DNA of 64,000 bases from Rhineura floridana (taxonomy: Eukaryota > Chordata > Lepidosauria > Squamata > Rhineuridae). Position 1 is the stretch's first letter; each line of letters starts with the position of its first letter. The stretch is taken from positions 31,352,474-31,416,473 of the forward strand of contig NC_084487.1 of NCBI RefSeq assembly GCF_030035675.1, written 5' to 3'. Made by a program: the position numbers and the translations under genes. The notes beneath the pieces are model-generated. The model was not told the origin of the DNA. It worked only from the letters and a program-made list of their open reading frames with translations, and searched no databases. Below, one piece after another: positions 55,056 to 64,000 of this stretch.

Positions 55056-55158
55056 AGGGATGGGGAACTTGCACTCCTACATGCAGCATGGTCAATGGTT
55101 GGGATAATGGGAATTGTAGTGCAACAGGATCTGGAGGGCCTCCAGTTTTCCATCCTGG
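55056..55158. mobile_element. Degenerate hAT-type MITE
   Basis: GGGATGGGGAACTTGCACTC start and GGGAATTGTAGTGCAACAGG right arm. Confidence 0.55.
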
Positions 55159-55166
55159 GGTTAGGA

Positions 55167-55304
55167 CAGCCTTTCCCAACTACTGGACCACCAGATGTTG
55201 TTGGACCACAATTCCCATCTTTCCTGACCATTGGCAATGCTGGCTGAGGCTGATGGGAGTTGTGGTCCAACAACATCTGGTGGCCCACCAGTTGGGAAAG
55301 GCTG
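55167..55304. mobile_element. hAT MITE family B (138 bp) with perfect 8-bp TSD
   Basis: Ends CAGCCTTTCCCAACTAC and GTTGGGAAAGGCTG; TSD GGTTAGGA at 55159-55166 and 55305-55312. In a CREB3L2 intron. Confidence 0.95.
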
Positions 55305-55527
55305 GGTTAGGAGAATGGGCTGGCAGACTCCTCATTCAGCTCAGCCACAAACTTGCTGGATATCCTGAAACAAGCTTTGGGGCTCCTGTCCCCCAATGAA
55401 GTATGGGGGTAATATCGGCTTACCCCACAGAAGGGTTGGGTAGCAGGTGGCCCTACAGAGGCTGTGAGACTCCAACTTGTGGGAGTTATAGTCCAGCAAC
55501 ATCTGGAGGGCCACGGGTTTCCCATCC

Positions 55528-55612
55528 TTGTTTTAACATGAGGCTCCAGGGATTGAAGCTGGGGCATAATGACTGCAAAGCAGTTGCTCTACCACTGAGC
55601 CATGGCTCTCTA
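55528..55612 (-). mobile_element. tRNA-SINE head fragment
   Basis: Minus strand GAGCCATGGCTCAGTGGTAG and GCTTTGCAGTCATT; truncated after the B-box region. Confidence 0.75.
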
Positions 55613-56194
55613 GAAAGGTGTGTAATAAAATGAACCTCTTCCCAGATGCAAAACTGGGTTCATCAACTTGCTCCCCAGACTCTCCAGTCTGTCCCTCCCC
55701 ACACCTGCCTCTGCCAGAGGTGTTAACTTCTGAAGCTCTTGCTGCAGCCAAGAACTACCTTGAAGTCACCAGAAGGGGGCCTAGAGTAGTTCAATAAGCA
55801 CACAGGTGTGACAGATGCCAACTGTGTTGTGGCAAATGCCAGCCTTAGAGTTCTGGTTGAGTTACCGAAGACTCAGCTTCCCTACACATGTCTTTATTGC
55901 ACCGACCACACAGGCTGTGCACACACCACAGTGTACATGCACACAGGGGTCACACAGATCTGATTTTTTCTGTGTTCAATTTTGGGCACGTTTGGCCACA
56001 CAAGTGCTTTCAACTGAACTCTGGCTCAATATTTCCTGTTCACACTAGTGATGGGATATATTTGCACGGTGTGTTATTGTTGTTCTCTCCCCTCAGTTAG
56101 TACTTCCTCACCCTCCCCATGCTCCAGAAACCTGAGGTCCATTGTGGGCATGTGTGCAGGTATGTTTCCCTGTGCACACAGCCATTTCTTTTTA

Positions 56195-56760
56195 ATTTTA
56201 TGTATTTATTTATTTATTTATTGAATTTCTATACCGCCCGACTAGCATAGCTCTCTGGGCGGTGCACAACAGAAAAGTATAAGTATACACAACAAAAATC
56301 CCACAATTCAGTACAAAACATGTAAATAGAGATCCACAAATCTAAAATCAATTTAAACATATTTAAAAATTAAAAGACTAAAAGACTAAAATGCCTGAGA
56401 ATAGAGAAAGGTTTTAACTTGGCGCCGAAAGGATAACAACGTCGGCGCCAAGCGCACCTCATCGGGAAGACTATTCCACAGTTTGGGGGCCACCACTGAG
56501 AAGGCCCTAGTTCTTGTTACCATCCTCCGAGCCTCCCTATGAGTTGGAACTCGGAGGAGGGCCTTCGATGTTGAACTTAGTGTATGGGCAGGTTCATATT
56601 GGGAGAGGCGTTCCAGCAGGTATTGTGGTCCCGCGTCGTATAAGGCTTTATAGGTTAAAACCAGCACTTTGAATCTGGCCCGGAAGCATATTGGCAGCCA
56701 GTGCAAGCAGGCCAGAACAGGTGTTATATGTTCAGACCGCCTGGTCCTCGTTATCAGTCA
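56195..56760 (-). mobile_element. L2 LINE 3' portion
   Basis: A 107-codon frame (56386-56706) reads MHWLPICFRARFKVLVLTYK, GPQYLLERLSQYEP, RAFSVVAPKLWNSLPDEVRL and QVKTFLYSQAF; the 3' end has ACCGCCCGACTAGCATAGC and a TTTA tail. One of the least decayed L2 copies; lies in a CREB3L2 intron, same strand as the gene. Confidence 0.88.
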
Positions 56761-57690
56761 GTCAGTTTCCCAAACTTTTGCAAAACAGTGGAATTAAAAA
56801 TATGTGTGTGTTACATCCAGCCCCCACCAGCAGCCCACCCTCCCTGAGTTCCAGAAACCAGAGGTTCATTGTGTGCATGCACATAGGTATTTGTTTTCTT
56901 TTTAGATGCAAGTTTTCTGACACCAAACTTGCATAATGTAGCGGGTTAAAAAAAAAAAGTGTGTCCCCCATCCGGCTCTACCATCAGTCCACCGAGCAGC
57001 ACCTTGCCAACGGAAGTAAGGGTGTGTGGTGATACCCAGCAAAACATCAACACACCCATAAAAAGCCTACCCATGCAACATGCTTCAGTACGTCTACAGC
57101 TTGGGAACAGATTTTTTTATGTTGGTCTTTTTTTCCTTATCTGTGGGTTGGGAACATCCAAATTAAATGGGGGGAAAGTTGCAGGTTGCCACTTGGATGA
57201 AGACAACTGCCACAGAAACAAGAAGCAAAATTCCCTTGCATTTTCTGTTTCCCCACAATCTGGTTATGTCCCCAAATCCTCTTACATCAGTTCCTATGGA
57301 CCTGTAGCTTCCAGGGCAGCCTAACTCTATCTCCTTTTGGAAGTGAGTGACTGCAGACTAGGGATGTGCCAGAATTTCGCCCAATTCAGATTTGGCACCA
57401 AATTTTCCATTAATTCGCTTATTCTCAATTATTGAGGACTGGATTTAAATGTAGCAAATTTCCGTGGCTAGTTTTGAAAACTGACTTTTTCTAAAAAAAA
57501 TCCACCTCTAAAATACCAATTTAAGAATTATTATTATTTCCTTTAAAAATATCAGTATTTCCTTCAAAATATTGACATTTTTAAAGGAAATATTGATATT
57601 TCTAAAGGAAGCAGATATCTTCTTTAAAAATATTAGTAGCGATAATGGGTCCCAATCCCTACTGCAGACCCACAAGATCTTCTCACCCAC
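56761..57690. other. CREB3L2 intron: mostly unrecognised, AT-rich repeats at 57530-57650
   Basis: 57360-57500 resembles an interspersed squamate repeat (GGGATGTGCCAGAATTTCGC). 57530-57650 is a run of related segments (AAAGGAAATATTGATATTTC and variants) in both orientations. Confidence 0.4.
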
Positions 57691-57817
57691 CTATAGAGGC
57701 TGTGTACGACTCTGGCATGGAATGCTGGGATGGCAGCACTGTCTTTGTGATGGAGGACGTAGGCCCATAACTTTGGGAGAAGCTGCCAAAAATAACTGCG
57801 AAGCATAATACCACCAC
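57691..57817 (-). CDS. CREB3L2: CREB3L2 internal coding exon: transmembrane helix and start of lumenal domain
   Basis: This 127-nt minus-strand exon has a C-rich acceptor (cccctgccag) and a donor CTATAG/gtgggt. Translated from its first base it gives VVVLCFAVIFGSFSQSYGP, continuing to LPSQHSMPESYTASI and one leftover base. The opening residues complete the hydrophobic helix begun in the preceding exon. The LPSQHS and ESYTAS blocks correspond to the juxtamembrane lumenal stretch of CREB3L2 before the Site-1-protease region. The leftover G joins TG of the next exon to make a Val codon, so phase is consistent across the 3.26-kb intron. A longer ORF in another frame covers the same bases and is a shadow. 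Confidence 0.95.
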
Positions 57818-57839
57818 CTGGCAGGGGGGAAAGATACAC

Positions 57840-59220
57840 AGACTCAGTTATACAGAAATAAAACAAACAATGAAAGTCTTACAGCTTGAACATAAAATAC
57901 AGAACAATATCAAAACCAAGCAAATGATGTGTAATTTAGAGGTGCTTTTCTCCCCAAGTTGCATTAATCACCAGATAGGGTGCTTCTAACTAGAAACACA
58001 GATGCAATCAAGATTCAACTTAACAAAAGGAGACAGGTCTACATTAGTATGGCAATGCTGGAAGCTCTGCAGCCATTCTGCTCAGATGAGCTACTTGCAA
58101 AACTAAAAAAAAGGTAAGAAATCCATCTTGGCTAGACTAGACTGTGACATGAATTTCAATGTTGTTTCATAACACCACAGCGGGCACTTCCCATGCTCCT
58201 TGCAACTCAACAGGCACACCAGCAGTTTAAAAAACAACCTAACAGGGCACATTAGAGAAAGTGCAAAGGCTCAGGCAGGGGAGGGAGAATAACAGGAGCA
58301 CAAAAGGGTATTCGACTGGTAGATAAAAGCATGGCCATTTTAAAACAACACCAAATTGCTGCATTGGATTCATGTAGCAAAGAGGAAAGACAACATGCAT
58401 TTCGTCTGCCATACAAGCCAGATGGCACAGGTCTGTGGGGACAACATGGCTGCGCAATGAAGCCGAGGGAACTGCATGTCCGAACGTTCACTGGCCAAGG
58501 AAAGCTAGCGCATCAGGAAGAAGCGATTTCTACCTTGTGATGTTTCTTTTATGGGCAGGGAAGTTGGGTTGTGTTTTTTTTAATGCTGGGCAGTACTTAC
58601 CATTTTGGGGAGAAGAAAATGTATACAGGATATTAAAGACAGTTATTTTGGGACAGCAAACACCATCACCACCAAATGCGGGAGGGGATTTCCTTACCAC
58701 GACTGGCTTTTCAGAGGTGTCACTCCCTGGGCTACTGACCTTGCTAGTACCCAGGGAAGCAAACATCTATCAGTCCTCTTTGCTACAATCCCATGCACCC
58801 AGTCAGGATACATTACAGTCCTCTGGCTTCCATCCCAGTGTTGCCATTACTTGTCCCACACAGAAAGAACCAAGGCTGCCTCAGCCATTTTCATCACCAA
58901 ACTCTAGCCTGGGGCTCACCCTTAATATACGTATGACCATACTGCCAAACTACATACAACTCCATTCACATAAACGAGGAAGAGGATGAATCTATATATG
59001 TAAACAATAGGCATGGAGGCCCTGGATCAGGATCCTGGTGTATGGAGGGGGATTCAAGCCACGGCCCCACCAAGATCCCCCATTTCCGCCATGGTTGTTA
59101 CGTGCTTCTAACAAAAATTTTTGTATGCAATTGCTAATTGTTTGAATAGGGTCACGCTTGTTTGGCCCACAATCAGCTGGAGAAAGTGCCACATGGATGC
59201 ATTTTAGGGCCATTTTAGGC
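57840..59220. other. CREB3L2 intron, no recognised feature
   Basis: Unique-looking. The 184-codon plus-strand ORF at 58435-58989 is antisense to the gene, overlaps other open frames and shows no homology. Confidence 0.45.
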
Positions 59221-59229
59221 CCTACTATG

Positions 59230-59572
59230 TCAGGGGTGGGGAAACGCAGGCCTAAAGGATGAATGCAGGACTCTGTACCTGGCCCTCTGAACCCTCCCAG
59301 GCCTCACTGGCCCTACTTTGCACACTGAGTGTTTTTGCCTGGCTGGAATGGGTCCTTCAACTCTGATCCTGCCTGTCGCTTGCCTGGATGGAGGACAGAA
59401 AGGAGTGTGTTTCTTTGCGTAGAAACTAACGTACTGGACAAAGGTAATTTCACATTTGTTGCTCTGCTCACTTTTGCCTCTGGCTCCACGTTCCAATGGC
59501 CATATGTGGCCCCCGTAAGGTTGCCCAGAAGGGAATGTGGCCCTCAGGCTGAACAAAGGTTCCCCACCCCTG
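59230..59572. mobile_element. CAGGGGTGGGGAAC-family hAT-like element, most complete copy
   Basis: Terminal inverted repeats CAGGGGTGGGGAA and TTCCCCACCCCTG bound 343 bp. Flanks show no clear 8-bp duplication. In a CREB3L2 intron, 94 bp from the 59667 exon end. Confidence 0.75.
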
Positions 59573-59666
59573 CACCACACTATGACAGTTGTAGCCAAAC
59601 TTTGTAGCCAGACTAAAGATTGGTCCAGTGAAAGTCCTAAAGAGAAAACGAATAGATGGGACTCAC

Positions 59667-59766
59667 CATGAGACAGGTCCCTGTTTGCGTGCTAGCCGCT
59701 TTACATGACCGCGACACTTTGCCAGCCACCATGGCTTGGAGCCTCTGTAATTGCTGCAGGAGTGTT
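59667..59766 (-). CDS. CREB3L2: CREB3L2 internal coding exon: end of leucine zipper and start of transmembrane segment
   Basis: This 100-nt exon on the minus strand has a pyrimidine-rich acceptor ending in ctttcag and a donor ATG/gtgagt. It starts two bases into a codon and reads [19 protein letters not shown], then [14 protein letters not shown]. From memory this matches the human CREB3L2 segment that closes the leucine zipper and enters the membrane helix (KVSRSCK and TQTGTCLM are nearly invariant). CREB3L2 is a bZIP factor anchored in the ER membrane and released by regulated proteolysis. The exon ends exactly on a codon boundary, so the next exon begins with GTG GTG. The bZIP basic-region exons were looked for between 59767 and 64000 and not seen; they should lie beyond the window. 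CREB3L1 fits less well. Confidence 0.94.
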
Positions 59767-60137
59767 CTGAAAGGGGAATAGCAGCAGAAATTAGTATATA
59801 TTGGGGATTTTGCCTTGCATGCGTCACTCTTTCTGTCCTTATGTTCTGTCAGATTTATAGGATATTTTAGGATTTGATTTCATCAGGACCTGTCAATAAA
59901 GACACACAGAGAGAAAAGATAGTTCCTTCTGGGATACAGGGTGGGTTGAAATGGTATAGAACAGAGGGCCCCTCCAGATGGCCTGTTTATTGAGCATTCT
60001 GCCTGATTTGCTTGAACAATGCTTACACGGAGGTTGGACTATGTCTGGTCTTTATTGAGCACACATTCCAATTTGTTTGTGGGAAGGTTATATGGCAATG
60101 AGCATTCATCCTGACTTGCTTGCTTGTGGAGTGTGCA

Positions 60138-60335
60138 TACACAGGAAGCTGCCTTATACGGAGTCAGACCAAATTAGTCTATCTAGCACAATATTGTCTA
60201 CACTGACTGGCAGCAGCTCTCCAGGATTTCAGGCAGGGGTCTCTCCCAGCGCTACCTGGAGATGCTGGGGATTGAGCCCGCGCCCTTCTGCATGCCAAGC
60301 AGATGTTCAACCACTGAGCTAGGGCTCTTCCTTAG
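60138..60335 (-). mobile_element. tRNA-derived SINE (CR1-type tail), nearly full length
   Basis: Minus strand: GAGCCCTAGCTCAGTGGTTG head, GGGCTCAATCCCC B box, tail ACAGGAAGCTGCCTTATAC. Confidence 0.88.
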
Positions 60336-60607
60336 CATTGTTATCTTGAACCTATATCTGCTCTCTGCTTCTGCTATTGTACAATGTTTCCAGGCCTTCC
60401 GCAGAACCCTGTGAGCTCAGCGATTGACTAGCAGGGGGCACAAGAAAACTGCAGGTGGTTCTGACGCACCGGAGGTGAAGCAGGAGGGACAAGCCAAAGA
60501 CTTGGGAACACTGTGCACAGAAGGCCCATTATACAACTCATGTTTTTTGACCTCAGAAGATACTGCAGGTTTAGTGCCAGCAACTATTCCATAGTATGTT
60601 CTTGGCA

Positions 60608-60800
60608 GGGAAAGGGCCATGGCTCAGGGGTAGAGGGCATGCTTTGCATGGAAAAGGTTCCGGGTTCAATCCCCGGCATCTCCAAGTAGAGCTGAGAAAC
60701 AGCCCTGTCTGAAGTCTTGGAGAAGCACTGCCAGCTGGTGTCAGCAATACTGGGCTAGATGAACTGTCTGACTCAGGCTAAGGCAGCTTCCTAGGTTCCC
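60608..60800 (+). mobile_element. tRNA-derived SINE (CR1-type tail)
   Basis: GGGCCATGGCTCAGGGGTAG head, GGGTTCAATCCCCGGC B box, end CAGCTTCCTAGGTTCCC. Confidence 0.9.
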
Positions 60801-60811
60801 TGGGTTACACA

Positions 60812-60893
60812 ATCATAGCTCAGTGCCAGAGCACATGCTTTGAATGCAGAAGATTCCAGGTTTAAGCCCTGGCATCTTCAGGTTAAAAAAGGT
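60812..60893 (+). mobile_element. tRNA-SINE head fragment in tandem with the previous copy
   Basis: ATAGCTCAGTGCCAGAGCAC, GCTTTGAATGCAGAAG and the B-box region; stops before the body. Confidence 0.75.
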
Positions 60894-61215
60894 CAGGTTG
60901 AAGGAGAGGGGAAAGGCCAAATCAATAACAAGAAATGGAGATAAACAACTCATGTGCCTGATCAGGGTTACTTTATATTCCAATATAAAAATTATTTCAA
61001 ACTTCAATGCTTCATTTGGACATAACAAGCAGTGGCAAGCGAGTAACTCCAAGGTTGGAAGCCTAGCTCTTCCACAGGGAAGGTTCTATTCATTTTGTTA
61101 ACAATTCATATTGGCAACTATCTACTGAAAATGGAAGGGGTGACTCGAGTGAGAAGCCATTTAAAAAATAAAAAGATGAGTGCATGATACACTAAGAGAC
61201 CCCAGCTATGCATCT

Positions 61216-61245
61216 TATTTATTTATTTATTTATTTATTTATTGA
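61216..61245. repeat. (TTTA)n microsatellite
   Basis: Seven TTTA units, probably the tail of a lost LINE/SINE. Confidence 0.9.
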
Positions 61246-61584
61246 AGGTCTCAAAGGGTTTGGGTGAAGTGCAAATACATTCACAGCTTAAAGAGGAGGG
61301 TGGGGAGAGACAAGATGAGTTGCTGCACAAACTGCACCCTTACTTTCTTTGTCTGACAGTTAGTGGGTGCAATTTAATTAATGAATTGCCTTCTCCAATG
61401 CGACATCTGTGTGCATTTGCACTTGCCCAGCATTTTACTGCTTTGCGATGTGCAGAAAAGCCTCCTCCCTTCCATTTAACTTTTTCTTATTTCACTCCAA
61501 TGGTGTGGGTGGCGAGGTGCAAAGCACGGACTTTTAGACAGCCTCCACTCAAAAGACTGACAGTAAAAAAAGAAGAAGAAGAAG

Positions 61585-61735
61585 CAAGAGGAGTGTGGTA
61601 TATTGGACAGAATGTATGGCTTCAATTGAGGAGATCTGGGTTCAGATTTCTTCCCAGGTAAAAAATTCACTGGCTGGTCTTGGGCCAGTCACTCTCAGCC
61701 TAGCCTACCCAACAGGATTGTTGTGCGGATAAAAT
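61585..61735 (+). mobile_element. MIR-like tRNA SINE
   Basis: AGTGTGGTATATTGGACAG head, GGGTTCAGATTTC B box, CTGGTCTTGGGCCAGTCAC core, AGGATTGTTGTGCGGATAAA 3' segment. Confidence 0.75.
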
Positions 61736-61779
61736 GGGATAACTGCATCTACTAGTCCATCCCTAGAAGGAATGGTAAG

Positions 61780-61955
61780 GGGCTGCAGCTCAGTACTAGA
61801 GCATCTGCTTTGCCTGCAGAAGGTCCCAGGTTCAAACCCCAGCATCTCCTAGCACTCTGAAACCCTGGAGAGCCACTGCCAGTCAGTGCAGACAGTACTG
61901 AGCTAGAGGGACCAGGGTCTGACTTAGTATAAAGCAGCTTTCTATGTTCCTATGG
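61780..61955 (+). mobile_element. tRNA-derived SINE (CR1-type tail)
   Basis: GGGGCTGCAGCTCAGTACTA head, CAGGTTCAAACCCCAGC B box, end CAGCTTTCTATGTTCCTATG. Confidence 0.88.
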
Positions 61956-62570
61956 AAGGAGCTCAATATCATCAACAACAAACGAGTTGTAGGACTGGGG
62001 CAACAAGAATGAAGTTACAGAATCAGCGTGGTAAGATGCATCTAGAGTGGAGAAGGAAAGCCTTCCTAAAGCCTTTGTGGGAGGGGAGGGCAGGTAACTG
62101 ATGAAGAAAGGGTGGGAGAACGCTTCCAGTCACTGTTGTCAAACTTTTCTGCATTCTATATATTTGCAGCCTTTAACCTCTCCTGTGAGAGTCAGGCTTG
62201 GGAAAATCCTATGGTTTCTCCACACCTGTTTTTAGATGTACCGCTGATGAATATCCATAAATTACGCATTAGTGTTCATGCTACACAGGCACACGCACCT
62301 GATCACCACAAGGGTTATCAAGCTGTACCAGTAGAAACCAGGGAGATTTAAAAGTTTCACGCCTCATTTAAAGCATCTCATTTAAGCTCATGACAATATC
62401 CATCACTGTTTAACAGGAGAGTAGAAAACTCACTGTGTGTGTGGCTTCTGTAATCTTTGTTTCAATAAAAAGAACTTTACACAAGTCAGTTTTAGGATTC
62501 CTTCACCTTCCTAAGCTCCCTCTCCCACCCCACCCACTGATTCATTCTCATTCTCATTCTCTCATTCTCT

Positions 62571-63485
<915 letters not shown>

Positions 63486-63489
63486 AGCT

Positions 63490-63822
63490 CATATATCAAG
63501 AACTAGAGATAGGGCGTTCTCTGTCATCGCTCCCAGACTCTGGAATGCTTTACCAGTAGAGGTACGGTTGGCCCCTTCGCTTTTGGCATTCCGCCGCCAG
63601 GTTAAGACACTCCTTTTCCGGACGGCATTTAAACTAAACGCAGAACAGGAATTTTAACAAATTATGATAGTAGCATAAATTTTTTATATGTTTTTTTAAC
63701 TTGTTGATTGTATGTACTGGGAGTATTGTATAGTTTTTATTCTACTGTTGCTGTCCGCCGCTCTGAGTTTCTGGTTAAAATAGAGCGGGCTAGAAATATT
63801 TTAAATAAATAAATAAAATAAG
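63490..63822 (+). mobile_element. L2-clade LINE 3' end, distinct subfamily
   Basis: Reads RDRAFSVIAPRLWNALPVEV, RLAPSLLAFRRQV and KTLLFRTAFKLN then a stop, followed by a 3' UTR with GTCCGCCGCTCTGAGTTTCT and an AAATAAATAAATAAA tail. Related to but distinct from the GGGCGGTATATAAA L2 copies. The C-terminal frame has no lesion, so it is young. Confidence 0.82.
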
Positions 63823-64000
63823 AAGAGCACACGTGTGCAGCTTTTTAAAATGCAACAAATTATTAAAGTTTGATGAGACGCGGGAATGAAAATAGACTGA
63901 AACTTGTATCCTAGTAGAGCAAAGCTAGTAATAATCTCAAAAGCAATTTTTAATGCTGTTGTTCATAGGGAATGTAGCTGAAGGAAGGTTCACACGCAAA

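Noticed and set aside
57633-57866. Minus-strand 77-codon ORF over the CREB3L2 57.7-kb exon
   Set aside because: It is in a different frame from the exon; the exon's own phase gives the CREB3L2 transmembrane sequence and joins correctly to both neighbours.
58435-58989. 184-codon plus-strand ORF antisense to CREB3L2
   Set aside because: Lies within an intron, overlaps two other open frames, has no conserved motif and no flanking signals.
60608-60680. Functional tRNA genes at the SINE heads
   Set aside because: A and B boxes are present but there is no complete cloverleaf acceptor stem, and each continues into the same SINE body.

Overview
The window is vertebrate nuclear DNA, most likely from a squamate reptile. 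The clade call rests on the interspersed repeats: BovB (RTE) LINE 3' ends, SINEs carrying a BovB-type tail (Sauria-SINE-like), tRNA- and 5S-rRNA-derived SINEs, CR1, L2 and L1 LINEs, and many short palindromic hAT-type MITEs. I do not identify the species. No prokaryotic or viral gene system is present.

Two host genes can be read, both on the minus strand and in tandem. CREB3L2 (an ER-membrane bZIP transcription factor) occupies the right end. Its last four coding exons lie at 59766-59667, 57817-57691, 54427-54202 and 53040-52965; all have consensus splice sites and compatible phases, and the TAA stop is at 52967-52965. The 5' exons, including the bZIP exons, lie beyond base 64000. Downstream of CREB3L2 is the first coding exon of DGKI (diacylglycerol kinase iota), ending at a splice donor at 32260/32259 inside a GC-rich CpG-island promoter (about 32190-32800). 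I find no second DGKI exon, so bases 1-32259 are probably DGKI intron 1. As I recall, these genes are also neighbours on one strand in human chromosome 7q33-q34.

Layout: 1-32259, DGKI intron 1, heavily seeded with transposons; 32260-32700, DGKI exon 1 and core promoter; 32700 to about 43500, intergenic with large CR1 and L2 copies; about 43500-52964, DNA downstream of the CREB3L2 stop that may hold a long 3' UTR whose end cannot be fixed by eye; 52965-64000, CREB3L2 exons and introns with many SINEs and a large composite microsatellite.

The most notable observations are: (1) the DGKI start region, where the conserved upstream MDAAGR-type start is out of frame with the kinase-specific frame and its ORF ends in an ATGA overlap with the next conserved ATG; (2) a nearly complete TE stratigraphy, with 8-bp target duplications defining two palindromic hAT MITE families, reciprocal nesting of two palindrome families, and a CR1 interrupted separately by BovB and by L2; (3) a 2-kb L1-like element with two internal tandem duplications and an 18-bp TSD; (4) three SINE types whose tails match three different LINE partners. 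Two stretches look like LTR-element fossils, at low confidence. I found no undescribed biological system.
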